From assembly GCF_029839275.1 (NCBI RefSeq), contig NZ_JAOCAH010000001.1:434001-498000 (forward strand): a DNA stretch of 64,000 bases. Direction: 5' to 3'. Both the position numbers and the translations under genes were made by a program. Source of the stretch: Pseudomonas sp. GD03944. Lineage in GTDB: Bacteria; Pseudomonadota; Gammaproteobacteria; Pseudomonadales; Pseudomonadaceae. Below the pieces are notes generated by a model. That model ran no database searches. It was not told the DNA's origin and worked only from the letters and a program-made list of their open reading frames with translations. Position 1 is the stretch's first letter. The number at the start of each line of letters is the position of its first letter. Positions 27,535 through 35,613 of the stretch are shown in pieces.

Positions 27535-28749
27535 TTACTCCTGAATCATGGGTTGTGCCGCGCGGATCAGCGGCAGAATCAACAGCGCGCACGTACCGCG
27601 ACCAGCGCGCGAGCGCAGCTGCAGCTCGCCCTGGTGGGCACGTGCCACCGCCTTGACCACAGCCAGGCCGAGGCCGGTACCGGTGGTCTTGGTGGTGAAG
27701 AACGGTTCGCCGAGGCGTGCCAGGGTGGCCGGCTCGATGCCCGGGCCGTTGTCGCTGACGCACAGGCGCAGGGTGTTGTCGCGGGTGTACAGGTGAATCT
27801 TCAGGGACGCTTCGCGGCCGCCGGCCTGGATGGCGTTTTCCACCAGGTTGAGCACGGTGCCGACCAGGGTGTCGCGATTGCACAGCAACTCACCCTCGCG
27901 GGCGTCGCACTGCCAGCGCACCGCCATGCCCTGGACGTGGACTTCGCCGGCCGCCCGCAGGCTGTCGAACAAGGCGCTGGGTTTCAGACGATCCGGCAGC
28001 GGCAGCTCGCCCCGGGCGAAGATCAGCATGTCGCGGACCTGGTGTTCCAGCTCGTGCAGGCGCTCTTTCAGGCGCCCGGCAAAACGCTGCTGCTGCTCGA
28101 CTTCCAGCACCTGCTCGCTGAGGTGACTGGCATACAGCAGCGCGGCGGACAGCGGCGTGCGGATCTGGTGGGCCAGGGACGCGACCATGCGCCCCAGGGC
28201 GGACAGCCGCTCGTGGCGCGACAGTTGATCCTGCAGGCGACGGGTTTCCGTCAGGTCGGTGAGCAGCACCAGTTGGCCCGGCTCGCCGTGCAGCGACCGG
28301 GTGGCGATCGACAGGCGTCGACCGTCCTTCATGGAAATTTCATGGCCGTCGTCTTCACGGGGCGCGAAATTGCGCGCGATGACCTGGCGCCAGAGCATGC
28401 CCACCAGCGGTTGGCCCAGCAGGCTGCGCGCCACCGGGTTGGCCTCGCGCACCACGCCCTGGCCATCGATCACGATCACCCCGCCCGGCAACAGGTCCAG
28501 CAGACTCTGCAGGCGGTGGGCCAGGCGCTCTTTCTCCGCCAGCTCCTGCATGCGCTGGGCACTGACCAGGGCCAGTTGCCCCTTCAGCTCGCTGACCCGT
28601 GCCTCCAGCATGCTGTAGGACTCGCTGAGCTGGGTCGACATCTGGTTGAACAGGGCGAACGCCTGCTCCAGGCCGGCACGGCTGGCCTGCTCGACAGGTG
28701 CCGATGGCAGCTGTTCGGCAGTGGGGATCGGTTGGGTGTTGGCGTTCAT
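27535..28749 (-). CDS. fleS: Flagellar sensor histidine kinase FleS
   Basis: Soluble kinase partner of FleR. 404 residues from ATG 28749 (MNANTQPIP). No membrane helix is visible, so it senses inside the cell. A coiled-coil region (about 40-85) is followed by a PAS domain (about 85-170, LLDLLPGGVIVIDGQGVV). The HisKA domain has His194 (LAHQIRTPLSAALLYA). The HATPase carries NLVENAIQAGG, DNGPGIEP and GTGLGLAVVK. The promoter at 28801-28816 is sigma-54 dependent, and FleQ should control it. Confidence 0.96.
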   Translation of the reverse strand: MNANTQPIPTAEQLPSAPVEQASRAGLEQAFALFNQMSTQLSESYSMLEARVSELKGQLALVSAQRMQELAEKERLAHRLQSLLDLLPGGVIVIDGQGVVREANPVARSLLGQPLVGMLWRQVIARNFAPREDDGHEISMKDGRRLSIATRSLHGEPGQLVLLTDLTETRRLQDQLSRHERLSALGRMVASLAHQIRTPLSAALLYASHLSEQVLEVEQQQRFAGRLKERLHELEHQVRDMLIFARGELPLPDRLKPSALFDSLRAAGEVHVQGMAVRWQCDAREGELLCNRDTLVGTVLNLVENAIQAGGREASLKIHLYTRDNTLRLCVSDNGPGIEPATLARLGEPFFTTKTTGTGLGLAVVKAVARAHQGELQLRSRAGRGTCALLILPLIRAAQPMIQE

Positions 28750-28800
28750 ATCATCTCTCGCGCAGCGAGCCGTCATAAGACAGTCAGTTGCGAGAGTGAT

Positions 28801-28816
28801 AGCAATACCCGTGCCT
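28801..28816 (-). promoter_or_regulatory. Sigma-54 promoter of fleSR
   Basis: Minus strand AGGCACGGGTATTGCT, GG and GC ten bases apart. The predicted start near 28790 gives a 41-base leader to fleS. FleQ-dependent fleSR transcription is established in Pseudomonas. Confidence 0.8.
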
Positions 28817-28846
28817 AAAAAAATATTCTTTAGAAACAGGCGCTTG

Positions 28847-28885
28847 AAAAAACAAAGCCGGAGATCGTGTCAAATCTCCGGCTTT
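28847..28885 (-). terminator. Intrinsic terminator after fleQ
   Basis: Perfect 12-bp stem AAAGCCGGAGAT / ATCTCCGGCTTT followed on the minus strand by TTTGTTTTTTC. It is a textbook rho-independent terminator between fleQ and fleS. Confidence 0.92.
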
Positions 28886-28919
28886 ATCGGGGGACGCGGC
28901 GCCAAGGCCCTGACTGAAC

Positions 28920-30395
28920 TCAGTCGTCGAACTGGCCTTCGTCGTCGCGGCGGCTCATGCCGTACTTGCGCATTTTCTCCACCAGGGTCGTGCGGCGAAT
29001 GCGCAGGCGCTCCGCGGCACGGGCCACCACACCGCTGGCGTCGTCGAGTGCCTGCTGGATCAGCCCCTGCTCCAGGTTGCCCAGGTAGTCCTTCAGGTCC
29101 AGGCCTTCCGGCGGCAGCATGGCCGGCGTGTCCAGGCCCGGCAGGCCGGCCACGATGGCGGCGCGCTCTTCCAGCTCGTCGCGCAGGCTGGCCGCCAGTT
29201 GCTCATCTTCATCATCGACGTGGCGGAATTTCTTCGGCAGCTCGCCCACACCGATCACGCCGTAGGGGTGCATGATCGCCATGCGCTCGACCAGGTTGGC
29301 CAGCTCGCGCACGTTGCCCGCCCAGTCGTGGCGGCACAGCGACATGATGGCCGCCGAGTTGAAGCGGATGGAACCGCGCTTCTCGTGCTCCATGCGCGAG
29401 ATCAGCTCGTTGAGCAGCAGCGGAATGTCCTCGATGCGCTCGCGCAGCGGGGCCATTTCAATGGGGAATACGTTCAGGCGGTAGTACAGGTCTTCGCGGA
29501 AGCTGCCGTCCTCGATCATCTTCTCGAGGTTCTTGTGGGTCGCGGCGATGATGCGCACGTCGGCGGTCTGCGTCTTGTTGCTGCCCACGCGCTCGAAGGT
29601 GCGTTCCTGCAGCACGCGCAGCAGCTTGACCTGCATCGGCAGCGGCATGTCGCCGATTTCGTCGAGGAACAGCGTACCGCCGTTGGCCAGTTCGAAGCGG
29701 CCGGCACGGCTGGTGATCGCACCGGTGAAGGCGCCCTTCTCGTGGCCGAACAGCTCGCTTTCCAGCAACTCGGCGGGAATCGCCCCGCAGTTGACCGGTA
29801 CGAACGGTGCCTCGCGGCGCTTGGAATGGTAGTGCAGGTTGCGGGCGACCACCTCCTTGCCGGTTCCGGACTCGCCCAGGATCAGCACGCTGGCCTCGGT
29901 ATCGGCCACCTGCTGCATCATCTGCCGGACCTGCTGGATGGCACGGCTGGTGCCGACCAGGCTGCGGAACAGGTTGGGCTCACGCTGGCGGCCGCGGTCG
30001 CGGGCCTGGTCGTACATCTCGCGGTAGACCTGGGCGCGGTGCAGGGAATCGAGCAGCTTGTTGTAGCTGGGCGGCATTTCCAGGGCGGCCAGCACCCGGC
30101 GACGCAGGTCTTCCGGCCACTCCGCGGGCGCGTGCTCGTCGAGCAGCAGCACCGGCAGGAACTCGTCCCAGGCCGCCAGCAGCTTCAGCTGCTCTACCGC
30201 ACCGCCTTTGGCCTTGATCTCACCGAGCAGGACGCTCAGCACACCCCGGCTGGACTCCAGCTGAGCGACCGTGTCGCGCCAGTCGTCGCTGCTGCAGGCG
30301 AGGTGCTCTTCCCCCAGGAAATTCAAGATGACCGCCAGATCGCGGCGGCGCTCGCTGTTATCGTCAATCAGTAGGATTTTGGTTTCACGCCACAT
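28920..30395 (-). CDS. fleQ: Flagellar master regulator FleQ
   Basis: Sigma-54 enhancer-binding protein at the top of the cascade; c-di-GMP binding shifts it from flagellar to biofilm genes in Pseudomonas. 491 residues. The receiver-like N domain is degenerate: it has no acidic phospho-acceptor where the strand reads LSVLLGEI. The c-di-GMP motif LFRS is at 142-145. Walker A GESGTGKE is at 174-181, GAFTGA at 221-226 and Walker B TLFLDE near 241-246. The C-terminal helix-turn-helix contains [19 protein letters not shown]. It stands alone between its own sigma-70-like promoter and a strong terminator. Confidence 0.97.
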   Translation of the reverse strand: MWRETKILLIDDNSERRRDLAVILNFLGEEHLACSSDDWRDTVAQLESSRGVLSVLLGEIKAKGGAVEQLKLLAAWDEFLPVLLLDEHAPAEWPEDLRRRVLAALEMPPSYNKLLDSLHRAQVYREMYDQARDRGRQREPNLFRSLVGTSRAIQQVRQMMQQVADTEASVLILGESGTGKEVVARNLHYHSKRREAPFVPVNCGAIPAELLESELFGHEKGAFTGAITSRAGRFELANGGTLFLDEIGDMPLPMQVKLLRVLQERTFERVGSNKTQTADVRIIAATHKNLEKMIEDGSFREDLYYRLNVFPIEMAPLRERIEDIPLLLNELISRMEHEKRGSIRFNSAAIMSLCRHDWAGNVRELANLVERMAIMHPYGVIGVGELPKKFRHVDDEDEQLAASLRDELEERAAIVAGLPGLDTPAMLPPEGLDLKDYLGNLEQGLIQQALDDASGVVARAAERLRIRRTTLVEKMRKYGMSRRDDEGQFDD

Positions 30396-30467
30396 AGTGT
30401 TCAGTCTGATCCCGGGAGTGAAAGAAGCGCTGCGTCAAAAGCACGATATCGCCAGCATTTGGCCAGT

Positions 30468-30496
30468 AGTAAAGTCAATTTTTTGGACGCAGTCAA
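30468..30496 (-). promoter_or_regulatory. Candidate sigma-70 promoter of fleQ
   Basis: Minus strand -35 TTGACT (30491-30496), 17-base spacer, -10 TTTACT (30468-30473). The start would lie about 65 bases before fleQ. In P. aeruginosa, fleQ has a vegetative promoter, as this suggests. Confidence 0.6.
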
Positions 30497-30522
30497 TTTT
30501 ATGACGTGAATTTTTTGCGTCG
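30473..30522. repeat. Imperfect direct repeats over the fleQ promoter
   Basis: Units starting AGTCAATTTT at 30473 and 30491 (18 bases apart) and a looser copy CGTGAATTTT at 30505. The GTCAAT core equals the half-site of the FleQ box (GTCAATNATTGAC). They overlap the -35 and spacer of the candidate promoter. Confidence 0.55.
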
Positions 30523-30565
30523 CCCGACGGGCTGTGCTGGCGGGAAGGTGAAGCGGGGAAATCCT

Positions 30566-30606
30566 GCCCGTCACGGGCGGCGTGCCCGACGCAGAGCGTG
30601 TCGGGC
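30566..30606. terminator. GC-rich palindromes downstream of fliT
   Basis: A short palindrome GCCCGTCACGGGC (about 30566-30578) and a hairpin GCCCGAC (30584-30590) / GTCGGGC ending near 30606. Both lie 50-90 bases after the fliT stop on the minus strand. No T run; probably a factor-dependent end or attenuator of the fliD-S-S'-T transcript. Confidence 0.4.
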
Positions 30607-30653
30607 GACAGGCCCCGCTGTCGGGCAAGGCCTGGTGAAGCACCACGGGTCGA

Positions 30654-30956
30654 TCAACCGAAGAGCTGATAGACCTTCGCACCCTGCTGAGCCTGGTTCA
30701 GTTGCACCAGCTCCTGGGCGATGCGGTGCTGTTCGGACTGGCAAACGCTGACCAGCTCGCGGTACAGCTCCAGCAGATCCTGCATGCGGGTGCGCAGCAG
30801 GTCTTCGTCCTGTACGGCTTCGACCATCGCTTCATCGATGGCCTGCCGGCACTGTGCATCCAGCTCGCCAATGGCCGACCAATCCTGATTGGCCAGCGCG
30901 ACGCGCAATGCGCTGCCGGTCTGTTCGAGACGCTGGACAGGTGAATTCATCGACAT
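30654..30956 (-). CDS. fliT: FliT-like flagellar chaperone
   Basis: 100-residue, mostly helical, acidic protein at the end of the fliD-fliS-fliS' run, the place of fliT or the P. aeruginosa orf96/fleP gene. FliT is the export chaperone for the cap FliD. Sequence features such as LEQTGSALRVALANQDW and LLRTRMQDLLELYRELV fit a four-helix chaperone. Start at ATG 30956 or Met3 (30950), both behind GGAG. The family is weakly conserved, so the name rests on context. Confidence 0.8.
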   Translation of the reverse strand: MSMNSPVQRLEQTGSALRVALANQDWSAIGELDAQCRQAIDEAMVEAVQDEDLLRTRMQDLLELYRELVSVCQSEQHRIAQELVQLNQAQQGAKVYQLFG

Positions 30957-30980
30957 GTGCTCCTCAAGCGCCGGGGGCGA

Positions 30981-31358
30981 TCAACCGATCGCGTCCCACC
31001 CGGACTTCACATTACGCAGCAGACCGGCCACTTCGTCCAGCGGCTCGGCCTCATTTTTCATGTTGGCGTCCATCAGACGGGCAATCATGTACTCGTACAG
31101 GGCGTCCAGATTCTCCGCCAGTTCACCGCCCACTTCCATGTCCAGCGCGGCACGCAGGCCGGCGATGATGCCGATGGCCTTGCCGATCAGCTCGCCCTTG
31201 AGGCCGACCTGGTTGCGCTCAATGGCGCCACGGGCCTGGGCCAGGCGGGTCAGGCCGCCTTCCATCAGCATCTGGATCAGACGATGGGGGCTGGCATCGA
31301 CTGCCTGGGCCTGGGTGTTGACGGTTTGGTACTGCTTGAGGGCCGCCATGGCGTTCAT
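30981..31358 (-). CDS. fliS: Flagellar export chaperone FliS, second paralogue (FliS')
   Basis: FliS binds the disordered C-terminus of flagellin and prevents early polymerisation. 125 residues from ATG 31358 (MNAMAALKQYQTVNTQAQ); a GTG four codons earlier is possible. Typical features are ASPHRLIQMLMEGGLTRLAQA, the GKAIGIIAGLRAAL helix and NLDALYEYMIARL. It shares the [10 protein letters not shown] core with the upstream copy (31430-31828). A FliA-type promoter lies just upstream, so this copy can be transcribed late, with flagellin. Confidence 0.94.
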   Translation of the reverse strand: MNAMAALKQYQTVNTQAQAVDASPHRLIQMLMEGGLTRLAQARGAIERNQVGLKGELIGKAIGIIAGLRAALDMEVGGELAENLDALYEYMIARLMDANMKNEAEPLDEVAGLLRNVKSGWDAIG

Positions 31359-31394
31359 CGTCGTGCTCACTGAGTTGCTGACTGGATACCCTAG

Positions 31395-31421
31395 GTATCG
31401 GCGTCAGCCACCAAAGCTTTA
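31395..31421 (-). promoter_or_regulatory. FliA (sigma-28) promoter before fliS'
   Basis: Minus strand -35 TAAAG (from 31421), 15 bases after the TAAA core, then -10 GCCGATAC (31395-31402). It matches the fliC promoter in this window, including spacing. It lies in the 71-base gap between the two fliS genes. Confidence 0.8.
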
Positions 31422-31429
31422 ACGAAAAA

Positions 31430-31828
31430 TCAGTCCACGGTGGCCAGGGCGGGCTCCACTTCCGGGCCGATCGCGTCCCAGGCGTCCTTGATATTGCCCA
31501 GCAACGCCATGACTTCATCCAGGGTACGCGGGGTGTCGTCCAGCGGCACCCCCACCAAGCGGCGGGTCATGTAGTCGTAAAGCGCATCGAGGTTCTCGGC
31601 GATCTCGCCGCCCAGCTCCTTGTCCAGGCTGGCCTGCAGCACGCCCAGGATGGTGATGGTGCTGCCCACGGCCAGGCCACGGATCTCGGTGTCGCCTTCA
31701 TTCATGGCCTGCTTGGCCAGCAACAGGCGCTCGAATGCGCCGTCCAGCAACAACTTCACGGTGCGGTACGGCGAAACTTCCTGGCTGGTCTTGACCTGCT
31801 TGTAGGTGTCGATCGGCTTCTTGCTCAT
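31430..31828 (-). CDS. fliS: Flagellar export chaperone FliS, first paralogue
   Basis: 132 residues, starting three bases after fliD. FliS hallmarks: [38 protein letters not shown] and [18 protein letters not shown]. It differs clearly from the second copy, notably in the N-terminus [16 protein letters not shown], so the duplication is old or the roles diverged. Tandem fliS genes (fliS and fliS') are known in Pseudomonas. It should be co-transcribed with fliD from the sigma-54 promoter, thus earlier than fliS'. Confidence 0.93.
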   Translation of the reverse strand: MSKKPIDTYKQVKTSQEVSPYRTVKLLLDGAFERLLLAKQAMNEGDTEIRGLAVGSTITILGVLQASLDKELGGEIAENLDALYDYMTRRLVGVPLDDTPRTLDEVMALLGNIKDAWDAIGPEVEPALATVD

Positions 31829-31831
31829 GGG

Positions 31832-33319
31832 TCAGTCCTTCTTCACGGAGCCGGGCAGGTTGGCCAAGGCAGTTTCCAGGGCACCACCCGTGCGATTGAG
31901 GCTGGCCACCAGGCTTTCCATCGCGGTGTACTGCTTGACCAGACGATCCTGCAACCGTTCGATGCGCAGGGCCAGTGCCTCACGCTGATCGTCGATGCTG
32001 TTGAGCGTGCCCTGCAGACTGTCCGTACGCTGTTCGATCACCCCGCCAGACTTCGAATAGCCGTCTGCCGTTTTGCTCAAACGTCCCATCAGGCCGTTGT
32101 CACCCGTCAGGTAGCCGGCCAGTTCATCGAAGTTTTTCTCCAGGGCCTCGTTGAGTTGGTCACTGTCGATAATCAACGTGCCATTGGTGCCGGACTTGTC
32201 ATTGGGTGAGAACTTCGAGCTGATACCCAGGTTGGCCAGGGCCTTGATTGTGCCGTCACCGGTCATCGCGACCATTTCGTTGCGCAAACTGGCCAGCACA
32301 CTGCGCACGGTCGAGTCGCCCACCAGCGCCGCCGTCGCGGGGGCGTTGCCCTCGCCCATGTCGGCCACGGCGGTCAATTCCGCTGCTTTCGTGATCAGGG
32401 CGTTGTAGGCATTGACGAACTTTTCGATGCTGCCCTTAACCCCGGACTTGTCCACACCCACGGTGACCGTCAGGGTCTTGCCGTCGGCCAGGTCGGTGCT
32501 GGACTGGGTGCCCGCCAGGTTCAGGGTGACCCCTTCGATGGCATCGGTGATGGTGTTCGACGTGCGCACCAACTCGAACCCGTCGACGGTCAACTTGGCG
32601 GATTTGGCAGTGGTGATCACGCCCGCCGAAGTACCCGTCGGGCTGGGTGGCAGGAAGACGCCCGGTTTATCCGGGTCCGCGACCGGCGCGAAGGCCTGGG
32701 TCGTCAATGCATTGGGCCCCGTCGTCACGCCGTCCTCGGTGACCGCGACCTTGATGTCGTTGCCGTCGCCGGACTTGGTCGAGGTAAGGACCAGGCGCGA
32801 ACCCGCGGCATTGGTCTGGATGGTGGCGCTGATGCCACTGTCCTTGCCGGCTGCGTTGATCGCATCACGCATACCCGCCAGGGTGTTGTTGCTCGACGTG
32901 ATGTCGACATCGATGCTGGTCGAGCCGGTCGAAATGGTCATGGTGCCGCTGTTGAATTTCGCATCGGCGCCACCTTGCACCGCCTGCAGCGCCACTTTGC
33001 TGCCCGACGCCAATTGCTTGACCTGGACATCATAGACGCCGGCCGGCGCAGTTGCGCTGCCCGTGACCTTGAGCAGGCTGCTGTTGGAGCTCGACGCCGT
33101 GCGGGCGTCGAACAGCGACGCCTTGTTGAGCTCGTCAACGGCCGTCTTGAAGGTGCTGAGGGCCCCTCTGAGCTGGCCCAAGCCGGTAAATTTCGCGGTG
33201 GTCGCGGTTTCGAGGCGATCAAGCTGTTTGGTCTTGGGCGCTCTCTCTGCATCGATAAGTGCCGCGATGATCGTGTCAGTCGGAATATTACTTCCGCCTA
33301 AACCCAAGATTCCAACCAT
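31832..33319 (-). CDS. fliD: Flagellar filament cap protein FliD
   Basis: Caps the growing filament and folds flagellin subunits beneath it. 495 residues. FliD_N is at the start (LGLGGSNIPTDTIIAALIDAE) and FliD_C spans about 240-480 (NAYNALITKAAELTA and DLNEALEKNFDELAGYL-type sequence). The last ~40 residues are coiled coil. A GAGG ribosome site precedes ATG 33319. The protein must be unfolded for export, and its chaperone FliT is downstream. Confidence 0.95.
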   Translation of the reverse strand: MVGILGLGGSNIPTDTIIAALIDAERAPKTKQLDRLETATTAKFTGLGQLRGALSTFKTAVDELNKASLFDARTASSSNSSLLKVTGSATAPAGVYDVQVKQLASGSKVALQAVQGGADAKFNSGTMTISTGSTSIDVDITSSNNTLAGMRDAINAAGKDSGISATIQTNAAGSRLVLTSTKSGDGNDIKVAVTEDGVTTGPNALTTQAFAPVADPDKPGVFLPPSPTGTSAGVITTAKSAKLTVDGFELVRTSNTITDAIEGVTLNLAGTQSSTDLADGKTLTVTVGVDKSGVKGSIEKFVNAYNALITKAAELTAVADMGEGNAPATAALVGDSTVRSVLASLRNEMVAMTGDGTIKALANLGISSKFSPNDKSGTNGTLIIDSDQLNEALEKNFDELAGYLTGDNGLMGRLSKTADGYSKSGGVIEQRTDSLQGTLNSIDDQREALALRIERLQDRLVKQYTAMESLVASLNRTGGALETALANLPGSVKKD

Positions 33320-33346
33320 GGTTCACCTCGCCAAAATTATGACTTC

Positions 33347-33367
33347 TTAACGCGTCTGGAGCGTTAA
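33347..33367. repeat. Inverted repeat at the fliD transcription start
   Basis: Perfect 7-bp arms TTAACGC / GCGTTAA around a 7-base centre, in the 72-bp flaG-fliD gap. The predicted sigma-54 start near 33360 falls inside it, so it could be an operator, a 5'-leader hairpin or the end of flaG transcripts. Confidence 0.6.
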
Positions 33368-33370
33368 ACA

Positions 33371-33386
33371 ATCAAAAGACATGCCA
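33371..33386 (-). promoter_or_regulatory. Probable sigma-54 promoter of fliD-fliS-fliS'-fliT
   Basis: Minus strand TGGCATGTCTTTTGAT, with a TGGCAT -24 box and TTGAT instead of TTGCT at -12. The leader to fliD would be 40 bases, as for fliL, fleS and flgB. fliD is FleQ/sigma-54-dependent in P. aeruginosa. Confidence 0.6.
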
Positions 33387-33391
33387 ACCTG

Positions 33392-33772
33392 TCAGGCTTC
33401 GGCCTTGAACAACAGACTACGAACTTCCGAGAGATTCTCCGCGAGCTGCAGCGCTTCTTCCGAAGGAATCTGCCGAATCACGTCACCTGAGCCACTGTCC
33501 GTCACCTTCACCACGACCCGACCGCTGCCCTCTTCCAGGGAGAAGTTAATGTCACGGCGAACCGACTGGACGAAATCCTGGATGGTGGCGACTGCCGCCT
33601 CTACCTGGTCACGGGTTGTTGCCGCCCCCTGCTCCGTCTCGCTGGCCTTGCCGGCGACTTGCTCGCTGGCCGCCTCGCTGTCCGAGGGCTTGCCGCTGGC
33701 GGGGGCTCGGTCGAGCTTGGTGCCGGCAGCCGCGGTAGGGTTGAGCGAATTCTTGATTGAACTGACGTCCAT
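33392..33772 (-). CDS. flaG: FlaG family flagellar protein
   Basis: 126 residues; the FlaG domain is the C-terminal ~70 residues (FSLEEGSGRVVVKVTDSGSGDVIRQIPSEEAL in part). The N-terminal ~55 residues are low-complexity (Ala/Ser/Lys/Asp). FlaG limits filament length in several bacteria; in P. aeruginosa the gene (fleL) also lies between fliC and fliD. A GAGG ribosome site precedes ATG 33772. It can be transcribed by read-through from fliC past the hairpin at 33795-33825. Confidence 0.92.
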   Translation of the reverse strand: MDVSSIKNSLNPTAAAGTKLDRAPASGKPSDSEAASEQVAGKASETEQGAATTRDQVEAAVATIQDFVQSVRRDINFSLEEGSGRVVVKVTDSGSGDVIRQIPSEEALQLAENLSEVRSLLFKAEA

Positions 33773-33794
33773 TTTTTCACCTCACAATGAGGAA

Positions 33795-33825
33795 GCGGGG
33801 AGAAAGGCTGAGCCCGTCTCCCCGC
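33795..33825 (-). terminator. Hairpin between fliC and flaG
   Basis: Perfect 9-bp stem GCGGGGAGA / TCTCCCCGC with a 13-base loop, directly after the fliC stop. The following minus-strand sequence is only moderately T-rich, so it may be a partial terminator that lowers flaG relative to flagellin. Confidence 0.65.
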
Positions 33826-33843
33826 AGTCTAGTGCCTCTAACC

Positions 33844-35322
33844 TTAGCCGAGGAGGCTCAGAACAGCCTGCGGCAACTGGTTGGCCTGCGACAGGATCGC
33901 GGTGCCGGCTTGCTGCAGGATCTGATTCTTGGTCAGTTCCGAGGTTTCGGCAGCGAAGTCGGTGTCGCGAATCCGGCTACGGGCAGCAGACGAGTTCTCC
34001 GCGATGTTCTGCAGGTTCGAGATGGTGTTCTCGAAGCGGTTCTGCACCGCACCGAGCTGGGCGCGCTGGCTGTCGATGTTCGAGATCGCACCGTTGATGA
34101 TACCCAGAGCGTCCTGAGCACCGGTAGCCGTGCTGATGTCGATGTCCTTGACCGAGTCCAGGGCACTGAAGGTCGCGTTACCCAGACCACCAGTGGTCCC
34201 GGTTACCTGGAACGCATCGGCAGCTTCAAGCTGAACCTGACCGTCGACCCGTGCACCGCCGCCCGCTGCGATGGTAGCAGCAGTACCCACGTTGTTTTCA
34301 TTCTTGAAGTCACGCGCGGTCAGTGTAGCGGCTTGCGACGCCTCACGGATCATGATCGCGTCACCGCGGTCGTTGACCAGCTCGATGGTCGAGCCTTTGG
34401 AAACAGCGGAGATACCGGTTTTGCCAGTTTCCTTGTTGATCGCGTCAGCCAGGGCCTGCAGGTCGCTCGTGTCGGAGACCACCGCCGAAACGGTCGACTT
34501 GTCGGTCTCAACGGTCTTGCTGTTGGCACCGTAGAGCGAGAAGGAGATGGTACCGGTAGCCGCGAAACCACCCAGGGTCGCCACGGTGCGGGCATTGGCG
34601 GTCACGCCGGTGGTGTCGCTCTTGGCGTTGATGGACTTGGCCACTTCACTGGCCGAACCGCTGGCGGTCAGCGCGATGGCTTCTGCGCCGTCGGACAGCT
34701 TGGAGGTGATGCTGAAGCCGGTGGAGGTGTAAGCACTGCCGGAAGTGGCGCTGAACGCAGCACCGCTGGCGATGGCGCCTGCGGCACCACCCGAAGTGGT
34801 CACACGGTTGATACCGATACGGTCGGTTGCTGCGGAGCCGATCGAAACGTTGATGTTTTCGTAGGCGTTGGCACCGACCTGGAAGCTCTGCGAACCGAAG
34901 CTGCCGTCGAGGATCTTGCGACCGCCGAAGCTGGTGGTGTCGGAAATACGGTTCAGTTCCTGTTGCAGCTGAGCCACTTCACCTTGCAGTGCCGCACGCT
35001 CGGTCGCACCGTTGGAGCCGTTGGCGGACTGCAGGGCCAGGTCACGCATACGCTGCAGGATACCGGTCGACTGTTGCAGAGCACCTTCAGCGGTCTGCGC
35101 CAGGGAGATACCGTCCTGGGCGTTACGGCCGGCAACGGTCAGGCCGTTGATCTGGCTGGTCAGGCGGTTGGTGATCTGCAGGCCAGCAGCGTCGTCTTTG
35201 GCGCTGTTGATGCGATAACCGGTGGACAGGCGCTGCAGCGAAGTGTCCAGGCCTTTGGAAGAGCTATTGAGGTTACGCTGAGTGTTCAGCGAGGCAACGT
35301 TGGTATTGACGGTAAGGGCCAT
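33844..35322 (-). CDS. fliC: Flagellin FliC
   Basis: Filament subunit, 492 residues from ATG 35322 ([15 protein letters not shown]), with GGAGG upstream. Conserved D0/D1 ends: the N-terminal ~140 residues and C-terminal ~90 residues, ending [26 protein letters not shown] (last residues AVLSLLG). The flg22 region is residues 30-51, with Tyr36 where the canonical epitope has Ser and Thr51 in place of Ala. The centre (about 160-390) is Ser/Thr/Ala-rich D2/D3, the surface-exposed part and the expected target of O-glycosylation by the upstream island. No export signal peptide, as expected for type III export. Confidence 0.97.
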   Translation of the reverse strand: MALTVNTNVASLNTQRNLNSSSKGLDTSLQRLSTGYRINSAKDDAAGLQITNRLTSQINGLTVAGRNAQDGISLAQTAEGALQQSTGILQRMRDLALQSANGSNGATERAALQGEVAQLQQELNRISDTTSFGGRKILDGSFGSQSFQVGANAYENINVSIGSAATDRIGINRVTTSGGAAGAIASGAAFSATSGSAYTSTGFSITSKLSDGAEAIALTASGSASEVAKSINAKSDTTGVTANARTVATLGGFAATGTISFSLYGANSKTVETDKSTVSAVVSDTSDLQALADAINKETGKTGISAVSKGSTIELVNDRGDAIMIREASQAATLTARDFKNENNVGTAATIAAGGGARVDGQVQLEAADAFQVTGTTGGLGNATFSALDSVKDIDISTATGAQDALGIINGAISNIDSQRAQLGAVQNRFENTISNLQNIAENSSAARSRIRDTDFAAETSELTKNQILQQAGTAILSQANQLPQAVLSLLG

Positions 35323-35419
35323 GGTGATTTCCTCCAAAGGACCTGAATTAGTTTGTCTGAGCTTGCGAGCTCCGGGCCTGCATTGCTCAGACGCCCCATA
35401 AAGTTCGCATTCGATCTTT

Positions 35420-35446
35420 GTATCGGCGGTCTTTTGGGGAGCTTTA
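35420..35446 (-). promoter_or_regulatory. FliA (sigma-28) promoter of fliC
   Basis: Minus strand TAAA (35443-35446), 15 bases, GCCGATAC (35420-35427). The predicted start lies about 90 bases before the fliC ATG. The rest of the 290-bp region upstream of fliC shows only weak palindromes (CCTGGC/GCCAGG near 35584-35600; GCCTGT/ACAGGC near 35514-35541), possibly ending the glycosyltransferase mRNA. Confidence 0.9.
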
Positions 35447-35613
35447 GGGAGATTCTTCGAAGATTTTTTCTTTAGCCAAAACAGAGAGTTAACTAAAGAA
35501 AACCAGAAATTCTGCCTGTTTGCCGTGTTTCCGACAGGCCTTTTGCAATCACCGCCCCTGTTGAAGAGGCCGGAAGCTGGCGCCCTGGCCCTGTGCCAGG
35601 ACGCCAAGGGCAC

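Noticed and set aside
23714..28818. Very long plus-strand reading frames opposite fliF, fleR and fleS (up to 800-940 codons)
   Set aside because: They are antisense to well-identified genes, have biased His/Gln/Arg/Gly composition and no domains; they follow from high GC at third positions of the real genes.
29880..29930. GCCGATAC inside fleQ as an antisense or internal FliA promoter
   Set aside because: No TAAA at the required distance; the sequence encodes a conserved part of the AAA+ domain.
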